Shown here one piece after another: positions 1-5,004 of a DNA stretch of 5,499 nucleotides. The position numbers and the translations under genes are program-made. The first letter of the stretch is position 1; every line of letters starts with the position of its first letter. The DNA lies in contig CAJVYT010000300.1 of assembly GCA_913009765.1 (NCBI GenBank), forward strand, positions 1-5,499, read 5' to 3'. The notes below the pieces were generated by a model. The model saw only the letters and a list, made by a program, of their open reading frames with translations. It did not search any database and had not been told where the DNA came from. Source of the DNA: an uncultured candidate division Zixibacteria bacterium (GTDB taxonomy: Bacteria; Zixibacteria; MSB-5A5; GN15; FEB-12).

Positions 1-321
1 CGCCTTTGGATATTCATAGACATTAGCGATGTAGTGATCATGCCTCGGGATATCCGGGCTGTTCCTGATAACAGGCTTCCACACGTGCTTTATATAAAAG
101 CCCAGGGACTCCATGTAATTGTCCATGGTCTCCAGGCCTTTTTCAGAGCATATGGCAGACAGTATGGGGTTGTCTTTAAGCCCCTCGAACTCTCCGCCCA
201 GGTTCTTAAGCACCAGTCCCAGGCCGGAACCGTCATGCCCCTCTTTCATTGTGTTCAGGGCAAGTATGTTCTCCATTGGAGAGAAGTATTCGTTAGATGT
301 TATTGCCGCTAACCTGCACAT
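1..321 (-). CDS. Class II glutamine amidotransferase subunit of glutamate synthase (GltB1-like), 3' end outside window
   Basis: This 107-codon fragment begins MCRLAAITS and continues beyond the left edge. Once the initiator Met is removed, Cys2 would be the N-terminal nucleophile of class II (Ntn-type) amidotransferases, which hydrolyse glutamine to glutamate and ammonia. The stretch KEGHDGSGLGLVLKNLGG (residues 26-43), the later ICSEKGLE (57-64) and the HDHYIANVYEYP ending match my memory of the stand-alone amidotransferase subunit of split, archaeal-type glutamate synthases. There the ammonia is passed to a separate synthase subunit to make glutamate from 2-oxoglutarate in the cytoplasm. 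The start is supported by AGGA 7 nt upstream of the ATG and by the invariant Met-Cys. Codons here are visibly richer in G/C at third positions than in the genes to the right. The family assignment is from memory; the partner subunits would lie left of the window. Confidence 0.88.
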   Translation of the reverse strand, partial: MCRLAAITSNEYFSPMENILALNTMKEGHDGSGLGLVLKNLGGEFEGLKDNPILSAICSEKGLETMDNYMESLGFYIKHVWKPVIRNSPDIPRHDHYIANVYEYPKA

Positions 322-363
322 TTTTGTATCCTGTTTTACATTAATGTCTTTTAACTTTCGCTT

Positions 364-400
364 AAAAAAGCGTCCATACCGAGACTTCGGCATAAGACGC
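364..400 (-). terminator. Intrinsic terminator hairpin in the leader of the amidotransferase gene (probable attenuator)
   Basis: Read on the minus strand, 400-370 folds as GCGTC paired with GACGC, then a U-G pair and a one-base bulge, then ATGCCGA paired with TCGGTAT (one G-U pair), closed by a 4-nt AGTC loop. Six T residues follow at once (369-364). The hairpin lies between the predicted promoter (426-454) and the start codon at 321, with about 42 nt from the T-run to the ATG. No gene ends just upstream, so it more likely stops leader transcripts than separates genes. The structure is seen directly; attenuation is inferred. Confidence 0.72.
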
Positions 401-418
401 TGTGTTTATAATCAGCGT
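397..418 (-). promoter_or_regulatory. Possible antiterminator hairpin competing with the leader terminator
   Basis: A perfect 6-bp inverted repeat (ACGCTG at 397-402, CAGCGT at 413-418, 10-nt loop) sits at the predicted 5' end of the leader RNA. It shares bases 397-400 with the 5' arm of the terminator stem, so both cannot form together. It is shorter than the terminator and would need a ligand, protein or ribosome to prevail. No known riboswitch class is recognised. Confidence 0.35.
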
Positions 419-425
419 GGCGCTT

Positions 426-454
426 ATTATAATACTTACTAATAGATAGTTCAA
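426..454 (-). promoter_or_regulatory. Sigma70-like promoter of the amidotransferase gene
   Basis: On the minus strand TTGAAC (454-449) is followed by exactly 17 bp and then a consensus TATAAT (431-426). Transcription would begin near 419, giving a leader of about 98 nt. The -35 box lies in the loop of a perfect 15-bp inverted repeat (433-473) and the left arm of that repeat fills most of the spacer, so a protein bound there would occlude RNA polymerase. Confidence 0.65.
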
Positions 455-473
455 TACAATCTATTAGTAAGTA
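433..473. repeat. Perfect 15-bp inverted repeat overlapping the promoter (candidate operator)
   Basis: TACTTACTAATAGAT (433-447) and its exact reverse complement (459-473) are separated by 11 bp. The arms are AT-rich with no following T-run, so a terminator is unlikely. One arm occupies the promoter spacer and the other lies just upstream of the -35 box, as expected for a dimeric or tetrameric repressor site. The regulator is not identifiable here. Confidence 0.7.
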
Positions 474-512
474 AACGCCCACAACCCTTAAGGGCATCCC
501 CATCCTCTTGCC

Positions 513-550
513 TCGTCATTGCCGATCGCGAAGCCTCGCCGAAGCTATCT
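513..550 (+). repeat. Degenerate copy of a dispersed intergenic repeat (tentative)
   Basis: The segment starts CGTCATTGCCGA and ends GAAGCTATCT. From memory this resembles the dispersed family CGTCATTGCGAG...GAAGCAATCT common between genes in deltaproteobacteria and Nitrospirota. The copy is diverged and only one is present, so the call rests on resemblance. Confidence 0.3.
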
Positions 551-641
551 GTTCAGCAAAGGCGGGTGCCAGAATTATAATAATGCTAATTCCATACCAA
601 ATCGTAAGTGGGTGGATTTAAAGGTTTGTGCTCTGCGGGAT

Positions 642-676
642 TTCCTACATTTTTGTAGGAATTACAATTTTGTAGG
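642..676. promoter_or_regulatory. Two tandem CCTACA-N4-TGTAGG-type dyads 17 bp apart
   Basis: The first dyad is perfect: TTCCTACA (642-649), a TTTT spacer, TGTAGGAA (654-661). A weaker second dyad, TTACA with ATTT spacing and TGTAGG (662-676), repeats the layout 17 bp further on. Equal half-site spacing and offset suggest a pair of binding sites for a dimeric regulator. They lie about 190 bp upstream of the amidotransferase promoter and about 100 bp beyond the end of the protease gene. The first dyad could instead be a plain RNA hairpin. Confidence 0.4.
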
Positions 677-775
677 GGGAGGAGGATTGTTAGACTGACA
701 AGTCATCTGTCATTTTTGTTTCTTTATCGTGGTTCTCTGCCTTCATGTCCAATGTCAAGGGCTGATCCTTTGGCA

Positions 776-1531
776 TCAGTATGCAATCGTGGCCTCAAGA
801 TCAGTTAGTTTATCTTCTATCACTGACAAAGACCTCCCCCGGTGAGGGCCAGGAATAACCCCATGAGGCGATTGAATATTTTTGTATTCTTGCATAATTG
901 AGAATACAGTGGGCACTTCTGACTCTAAAGTAAATATAGGGCCACCACTTTCTCCATGGTGCCAACCCACATTTAATTCATAAAACATCAATCCTCCTAC
1001 GTCGTAACTTGCTGAAACTATCCCTTCGTTTGCATGAGACTTGAGAAAAAAGCTTCCTCCTTGCCAATTTCCATCTTGGTCCACTTTAGCCGATGTTATT
1101 TCTGGTGCAGGGAATCCATATGTCAATGCCCTTGATCCATCAATCTGAGTCTTAAATGTTATGGGACACGATTTTATTGTGGCCCCAGGAATTGGGGAAG
1201 GACCAATTTCAAAAATAGCCATATCAGAGATAGCATCTTCAAGAATATAGTTAGTTATTGGGAAATGAAAGGCTTTTGGGCCATTTTGTGGGACTGAAAA
1301 AACATAAAATTTATCAGACGTTATTCTCGGCTTTCCGCCATTGAATATATGATGTGCAGTGACCATATACTTGTCATCAACTATGCACCAAGCAGTTCCT
1401 ACTAAAGATATTTGGAATTGTGGTGGCCGAATCTTTGCCTTTTTTTGCTTTGCGGGTTTTGACATATGAATCCTAAGTATGGATACTGTGGAATCTCTAA
1501 TATCAGATATTGCCTGCAGAAGATTTGGCAT
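776..1531 (-). CDS. Trypsin-like serine protease, intracellular (S1-type fold)
   Basis: The 251-residue product carries the motifs of a chymotrypsin-fold protease: VTAHH with His61 as the likely general base, SDMAIFEI with Asp103, and HGESGGPIF with Ser195 as nucleophile. GTAWCIVDDKYMVTAHH (45-61) has the usual layout of a strand ending at the catalytic histidine. No hydrophobic N-terminal signal is present; instead residues 24-36 form a basic patch (SKPAKQKKAKIRP), so the enzyme probably stays in the cytoplasm or is exported some other way. Unlike DegP/HtrA proteins it has no PDZ domain and is about the size of a bare catalytic domain plus short tails. CGGAGG (1541-1546) lies 9 nt before the ATG. 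A 278-bp gap and a separate promoter set it apart from the HEPN genes upstream. The substrate is unknown. Confidence 0.85.
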   Translation of the reverse strand: MPNLLQAISDIRDSTVSILRIHMSKPAKQKKAKIRPPQFQISLVGTAWCIVDDKYMVTAHHIFNGGKPRITSDKFYVFSVPQNGPKAFHFPITNYILEDAISDMAIFEIGPSPIPGATIKSCPITFKTQIDGSRALTYGFPAPEITSAKVDQDGNWQGGSFFLKSHANEGIVSASYDVGGLMFYELNVGWHHGESGGPIFTLESEVPTVFSIMQEYKNIQSPHGVIPGPHRGRSLSVIEDKLTDLEATIAY

Positions 1532-1631
1532 GTCATTTAACCTCCGATTAAAGTCTGCCTCGCAAGTGATTATATGGTTTTCTTAGTTATATCAGACTTA
1601 ATATCAATGATTACTATTTGAAATATACATC

Positions 1632-1660
1632 ATTATAGCAGGTTTTATGAGTGTTGATAA
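1632..1660 (-). promoter_or_regulatory. Extended -10 promoter of the protease gene
   Basis: On the minus strand TTATCA (1660-1655) is followed by 17 bp and a consensus TATAAT (1637-1632), preceded by TGC, which makes an extended -10 element. Transcription would start near 1625, leaving a leader of about 95 nt before the ATG at 1531. The gene therefore can be expressed independently of the upstream HEPN genes. Confidence 0.62.
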
Positions 1661-1809
1661 CAGCAAGGCATTGAGAGACAAGGGGAAATTAACACCTTCA
1701 CCTACATATCAATAGCACAGAAGGGTTGAGATGTTAAGATACAAGACCTTACACCATTGCTTTCGTTTCTTCCTGTTTTAATTTTTTACTCTTGTTATTT
1801 TAGGCTTCT

Positions 1810-2403
1810 CTATAAATAAGATTCCATCTCTCGCTTAAAATCAATATAAACCGAAATGCCCATGCTAGCCGAGTCCATAACTTCAGCGAATTTACTTATG
1901 CAATCAGACAAGTGACGCAAATTAATATAACGTGTTCCTTCTAACGGATTGTTTCCTGATTTGTCTAAAGGATATCGGAATGAAAAAGATTCGGGATCAA
2001 TGTTTGAAAACTCCATAATAACATGCTCAGCAAATGATAATTCGGCTGTATCGTCTTTATCATTAAAAATTTCAATAAGTATTTTTTTTGCTGTAGGCCA
2101 TAGCGTTTTTATCCTGTGATGCTGCGGGAAATTTCCATTTTCGTTAAGAAGTTCTCGTCCGGATCGAATAATTTCTTTTAATCTTAACTCTATATATTGA
2201 CGATAGAGAAAGCATATTGGATAGACTAAAGTATCCTGCATAAGTTTCGTCCTGATAACCTTTCTAACAAGACCGTCAGCGGCTTCTTTATACCCTATAA
2301 TATAAGCTTCTAAAGGATCATGCATCCAATTGATGCAAGCATTATGACGCCAGTCTTGATCAGATTTAAATAGTGGGGCAAATTTCTTTGCTGTCTTTTT
2401 CAT
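1810..2403 (-). CDS. Conserved-looking alpha-helical protein, possibly HEPN-like, second gene of the Abi pair
   Basis: I do not recognise a named family in this 197-residue protein. Its central helix YPICFLYRQYIELRLKEIIRSGREL (61-85), then HHRIKTLW (95-102), resembles the 'ELxLKxLI ... GHdLxxLw' layout of HEPN-fold proteins. Near the C-terminus, TRYINLRHLSD (157-167) contains R158-x5-H164, fitting the R-x4-6-H spacing of HEPN ribonucleases just before a predicted last helix. This is suggestive only, since short R/H spacings occur by chance. No signal peptide or membrane segment is visible. The gene follows the Abi_C gene by 30 bp on the same strand, with a weak TTAGG 8 nt before the ATG and no visible promoter or terminator between, so the two are probably co-transcribed. 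It could be a co-effector, a partner that restrains the Abi protein, or unrelated. Confidence 0.7.
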   Translation of the reverse strand: MKKTAKKFAPLFKSDQDWRHNACINWMHDPLEAYIIGYKEAADGLVRKVIRTKLMQDTLVYPICFLYRQYIELRLKEIIRSGRELLNENGNFPQHHRIKTLWPTAKKILIEIFNDKDDTAELSFAEHVIMEFSNIDPESFSFRYPLDKSGNNPLEGTRYINLRHLSDCISKFAEVMDSASMGISVYIDFKREMESYL

Positions 2404-2433
2404 TTGTCTTGCCTAACCGAGTTGATGCGATTG

Positions 2434-3264
2434 TTACGTTTGCTTTTTCTTCAGTTCGTTCAACATCCTTTCTGAAACTGTGCCAATAAATTCAATTGAG
2501 GCTTTTGCTTCGTCTTTGTTGACATCTGGCAACCATGGTCTTCCATGCCCTGCACCCTGTTTATTTCTGAGCCTATTAATTGAACAGGCAAGATCATACA
2601 TCTTCCTTTCCATGTTTTTTCTTGGATGTTCACCGCCTTGTTCTCTATCTGCAGTTGTAGATAGGCCTAATGCCGTAAATGCCTGACCTAAAAGGGTTGG
2701 AAAATTCACTGTAGTGGGATACTGCCCCCATAGCTCTTGTAACACATGAGCAGCGACTGCCTCCATCAAGTCTTTACTGGTTCCTACAACTAAGGCAGCA
2801 TCTTCAATGCCTTTCTTTGCTCTCTCAATATAAATTTCTAGTGCTTTTGTTAGTGGTTTCCCGGATAGGCTATCGAGGGCAAGAGGTGCCAATGACCCAT
2901 CAGCAGACAATGAAATCCCTATGGGTTTTAAGGTTTCTACAAGATTTATTATTTCATCTTTTCCAACAAAATTAGGTGCGTTTTCGCGAAAGCCCCCACA
3001 TGCTCTCACTGCCGAAATGAGGCCTACAGCAAAATACTCTGCGGATTCAGGTCTATTTTCGATACTCCACGTTAGTACTGCTCTAACCCTTTTGGCCTTC
3101 CCTACAGGAGAACCTTCCCTGTTTGGATCTGCACAAGACAAGTCAGCTTTATTTATCTGGAACTCAATATCGGAATGGCTTGGATCTCTTCGTTCCTTTT
3201 GTGCATCATCTACTAAACGTGCTAAAGCATATATTACTGTGTCAGTTACTGGAATTTTATCCAT
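2434..3264 (-). CDS. Abortive infection protein with C-terminal Abi_C (HEPN) domain
   Basis: The 276-residue product ends with a region resembling the 'Abortive infection C-terminus' (Abi_C) family. It has a helix DLMEAVAAHVLQELWG (165-180), a second helix around TLLGQAFTALGL (190-201), and the key stretch SINRLRNKQGAGHGRPW (228-244). In this, R233-x6-H240 fits the catalytic R-x4-6-H of HEPN ribonucleases, and RNKxGxGHGR is the part I recall as most conserved. The N-terminal 130 residues hold no motif I can name. Members of this family are known or predicted RNA-cleaving effectors in abortive infection, stopping translation in infected cells. An in-frame TAA immediately upstream excludes a longer form. 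No Shine-Dalgarno sequence precedes the ATG, so translation may be weak or near-leaderless. It heads a two-gene unit with the gene at 1810-2403. Confidence 0.8.
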   Translation of the reverse strand: MDKIPVTDTVIYALARLVDDAQKERRDPSHSDIEFQINKADLSCADPNREGSPVGKAKRVRAVLTWSIENRPESAEYFAVGLISAVRACGGFRENAPNFVGKDEIINLVETLKPIGISLSADGSLAPLALDSLSGKPLTKALEIYIERAKKGIEDAALVVGTSKDLMEAVAAHVLQELWGQYPTTVNFPTLLGQAFTALGLSTTADREQGGEHPRKNMERKMYDLACSINRLRNKQGAGHGRPWLPDVNKDEAKASIEFIGTVSERMLNELKKKQT

Positions 3265-3276
3265 AAATTAATACTT

Positions 3277-3312
3277 ATACTTATAGAGTCATACTTATAT
3301 AGAGTCAGAGTC
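3277..3312. repeat. Short tandem repeats in the promoter region of the Abi_C gene
   Basis: The unit ATACTTATAGAGTC (3277-3290) is followed at once by a 16-bp version with two extra bases (3291-3306) and a further AGAGTC (3307-3312). CTTATA occurs three times from 3274. Such repeats can gain or lose copies by slippage, here altering the promoter of the Abi_C gene. Confidence 0.65.
3280..3308 (-). promoter_or_regulatory. Weak candidate promoter of the Abi_C gene
   Basis: On the minus strand CTGACT (3308-3303) is separated by 17 bp from TATAAG (3285-3280). Transcription would start about 8 nt before the ATG at 3264, leaving almost no leader. Both boxes are made from tandem repeat units, and a second TATAAG copy lies at 3279-3274, so the assignment is uncertain. 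Confidence 0.35.
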
Positions 3313-3331
3313 ATTGGGTAGAGTAGAGAAC

Positions 3332-3396
3332 TCATTGGGGTCAAATCTTTAATTGTCATTGTCATTGTCATTGTTGTCATTGGGGTCAAATCTTTA
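3332..3396 (+). repeat. Pair of 20-bp direct repeats flanking a GTCATT tandem array
   Basis: TCATTGGGGTCAAATCTTTA occurs at 3332-3351 and again, identical, at 3377-3396. Between them are three tandem GTCATT units (3355-3372). A partial copy, TCATTGGG, is at 3311-3318. There are only two full copies and no regular spacer, so this is not a CRISPR array. Confidence 0.85.
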
Positions 3397-3420
3397 TTTT
3401 TGACATTTAACCGCCCCCAA
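3380..3420. repeat. REP-like foldback sequence, possible end of a REP-associated (Y1) transposase element
   Basis: Nested inverted repeats are visible: TTGGGG (3380-3385) with CCCCAA (3415-3420), and inside them GTCAAA (3385-3390) with TTTGAC (3399-3404) around an 8-nt loop. The phrase TTGGGGTCAAATCTT...TTTGACA resembles, from memory, sequences beside Y1/RAYT transposase genes in deltaproteobacteria. No transposase is encoded here, so this would be a solo copy or remnant. Confidence 0.4.
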
Positions 3421-3506
3421 ATCAATAAAGCCTCTACCTCTGTATCGTAAACTGTCCCATATGTGCATGTGTACGAAATAACATTAATCTCAGCTCTTCA
3501 CACGAT

Positions 3507-3941
3507 TTATTTATCCAGAAAATCAGTATAGAAATCCTCAAGTTCCGGGATAGGCTTCCCTATTTGAACCTTATCAGCTTTCGGTGTAATCGCGTCATCA
3601 CAAACAATAAGTATGTATTCAAGTGATCGGACACAAATAATAAACGTATCCCTTTGAATCGTAAACTTCTCTTCTGAGTCTTCATCCTTTATAAAGTTAA
3701 TGATTCTTTCGTAGTCCTCTGTGATATCTACTTTGTTGAAGAGCTCCGGGTACTCCTTGATACCTAATGTTTTTAAATCCAAGTCTGGATCGTCATATTG
3801 CAACTCTCCGAGTATTTCATTGTTTATTATTGGGAATTTGTTTAGAAATTCGTCTCTCTGAACATCAACACTCTGTATTGTAAGTGACGCACAAGAGACG
3901 GTTAGGAAAGCAACAAGAAAAAAGATGGTACGTTTCAACAT
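3507..3941 (-). CDS. Small putative lipoprotein of unknown function
   Basis: The 144-residue product begins with a lipoprotein-type signal: basic MLKR, a hydrophobic stretch (residues 5-13), then TVSC with Cys17 as the probable lipidated residue. Ala18 after the cysteine, rather than Asp, suggests the outer membrane if this is a Gram-negative. The mature part is acidic (runs such as DEDSEE) and has two further cysteines in FIICVRSLEYILIVCDD (about residues 100-115), which might form a disulfide. I recognise no family. The start is well supported: GGGAGGGGG lies 7 nt before the ATG, inside the last codons of the phospholipase gene, whose stop is only 2 bp upstream. Translational coupling with that gene is likely. 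No intrinsic terminator is visible downstream. Confidence 0.75.
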   Translation of the reverse strand: MLKRTIFFLVAFLTVSCASLTIQSVDVQRDEFLNKFPIINNEILGELQYDDPDLDLKTLGIKEYPELFNKVDITEDYERIINFIKDEDSEEKFTIQRDTFIICVRSLEYILIVCDDAITPKADKVQIGKPIPELEDFYTDFLDK

Positions 3942-3943
3942 TT

Positions 3944-4951
3944 TTATACCCCCTCCCAGAGACTGGGGCCTAGAGCAATGTTGTCTGGATCCCTAACTGC
4001 TCTCCCGGTATCTAAGCTGAAGGCTGGAAGATCATCTTCTCCGACCTGAGGTCCAGACTCATAAACGTATGCGTATGCTTTATCCAGAAAAGATTTCATC
4101 CGTTGGTTGAAAAGAGGCATACAATTATCGATGAAATTTACGGAACGTTTATTGCAAAAGTTCTTATCCCAGAATCTTGGTTTTTTTAAGACAAGATATT
4201 CATTTTCCCGGCCTTCCAAGTCGCTAATCAGCTTAAACACAAACGGATCTGTTGCCTTGCGCCTTTTGAACCAACCCGGCCATTTTCCGGTAGACATACA
4301 AAAGAGTCGCGAGATTCCCGTTACCCATCCTTTAATGCTTCTTGGTGTAACTGGAAACTCATATGCAGCCTCGATGAGGGATGCAAAATGTTTGAAAGTA
4401 AAGTTAGCATACTTCAACTGATTAAACCCTTTGATGAAGGTATCCATTCCAGCGTAACTCGTTTCAATAGCATGACCACTGACTTCGGTTAGATGCTTCA
4501 TTAATAGAACATCAATACCCATTTCAAGCGCTCGGTGGTCAGCTTTGTTCGATCCCTCATATCGTCCAACTTTGTCCATAACGTAGGGATGGCATATTCC
4601 ATCGGCAATAACATGAGAGGCATAACCCACCAGAAACCAAAACAAAGCATCAGTTTCTCTCTTTCCAGCACCCTGCCGTTTAATACGTTTCACCCTCTGT
4701 AATCCTAAAAGTGGTAGTCGGTTCGGAGATAACTCACTATCCTGCCCAGTCTCGGTAAAATGAAATAAATTAGAAAGCTCAGATTCATTTTCTAAGAAGT
4801 TATTATCGGCAATACTAGCATATGGAAGGTCAGGTGCAATACTGCCAATTTGGAAATATCTCGTATTGGCTCGTATTTTAGACTGATAGGGACAATCAGC
4901 GTCGATTGGCAGGTACCGGCTTAAAAGCATATGAGAAATACCGCTAGGCAT
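3944..4951 (-). CDS. Zinc-dependent phospholipase C family protein, no signal peptide
   Basis: The 335-residue product matches the zinc-dependent phospholipase C fold, which hydrolyses phosphodiester headgroups. Candidate zinc ligands occur in family order: His7 (MPSGISHMLL), Asp41 (APDLPYAS), His64 (LFHFTE), His113, Asp117 and His121 (ASHVIADGICHPYV), and His139/Glu143 (HRALEMGID). They line up with His14, Asp55, His69, His118, Asp122, His128, His142 and Glu146 of the Bacillus cereus enzyme. That enzyme also uses the free amino group of its processed N-terminal Trp; here there is no signal peptide and the product begins directly with MPSGIS. The C-terminal half beyond about residue 190 is unassigned. 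I chose the ATG at 4951 over an in-frame GTG at 4963 because that GTG overlaps the Shine-Dalgarno GGAGGTG. The enzyme is probably cytoplasmic; its substrate is unknown. It lies between the GIY-YIG gene (53 bp) and the lipoprotein gene (2 bp). Confidence 0.85.
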   Translation of the reverse strand: MPSGISHMLLSRYLPIDADCPYQSKIRANTRYFQIGSIAPDLPYASIADNNFLENESELSNLFHFTETGQDSELSPNRLPLLGLQRVKRIKRQGAGKRETDALFWFLVGYASHVIADGICHPYVMDKVGRYEGSNKADHRALEMGIDVLLMKHLTEVSGHAIETSYAGMDTFIKGFNQLKYANFTFKHFASLIEAAYEFPVTPRSIKGWVTGISRLFCMSTGKWPGWFKRRKATDPFVFKLISDLEGRENEYLVLKKPRFWDKNFCNKRSVNFIDNCMPLFNQRMKSFLDKAYAYVYESGPQVGEDDLPAFSLDTGRAVRDPDNIALGPSLWEGV

Positions 4952-4954
4952 TAA

Positions 4955-4961
4955 CACCTCC
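4955..4961 (-). promoter_or_regulatory. Ribosome binding site deciding the phospholipase start
   Basis: GGAGGTG on the minus strand ends 3 nt before the ATG at 4951 (5 nt from the GGAGG core). An in-frame GTG at 4963 overlaps this site, which argues for the ATG and for removing four residues from the longest reading frame. Confidence 0.8.
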
Positions 4962-5004
4962 ACTCATAAACAGACCTTTGAACTTCGAATTTTTTCTTAA
5001 TATC

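Larger units (their letters stand above)
322..775. other. Intergenic region, 454 bp, regulatory in its left half
   Basis: No convincing gene is seen between the protease stop and the amidotransferase start. The left part (322-473) holds the leader, attenuator hairpins, promoter and operator-like repeat. The middle (485-550) has a 10-bp palindrome CCCTTAAGGG at 485-494 and the tentative dispersed repeat. The right part (642-676) has the tandem dyads. Between 677 and 775 I see no terminator for the protease gene on the minus strand. Confidence 0.6.

Noticed and set aside
34..442. Two overlapping plus-strand open frames (34-312 and 119-442)
   Set aside because: They lie opposite the amidotransferase gene, whose minus-strand frame begins with the family-typical MCRLAAITS, and they run into its leader hairpins. 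No recognisable protein content.
622..638. GG-N10-GC spacing (GG 623-624, GC 635-636) as a sigma54 promoter
   Set aside because: Bases around the GG and GC do not fit TGGCAC and TTGCA, and no gene follows on the plus strand.
676..700. Purine-rich ribosome-binding-like run GGGGGAGGAGGA on the plus strand
   Set aside because: The only start nearby (TTG) hits a stop after three codons.
696..717. TGACA/TGTCA hairpin followed by five T residues as a plus-strand terminator
   Set aside because: The stem is only 5 bp with few G-C pairs and no plus-strand gene ends before it.
771..786. TGGCATCAGTATGCA as a sigma54 promoter
   Set aside because: GG to GC spacing is 9, not 10, and it covers the stop codon of the protease gene.
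2480..3271. Plus-strand open frames at 2480-2686 and 2921-3271
   Set aside because: Both are antisense to the Abi_C gene, which has a family motif, and have no ribosome binding site or protein likeness.
3332..3396. CRISPR array
   Set aside because: Only two full repeat copies, separated by low-complexity tandem units rather than a unique spacer, and no cas genes.
4107..4421. Plus-strand open frame inside the phospholipase gene
   Set aside because: It is antisense to a gene with a full ligand set and shows no domain.
4949..4963. GTG at 4963 as the phospholipase start
   Set aside because: The GTG overlaps the Shine-Dalgarno GGAGGTG that serves the ATG at 4951, and relatives begin MPSG.
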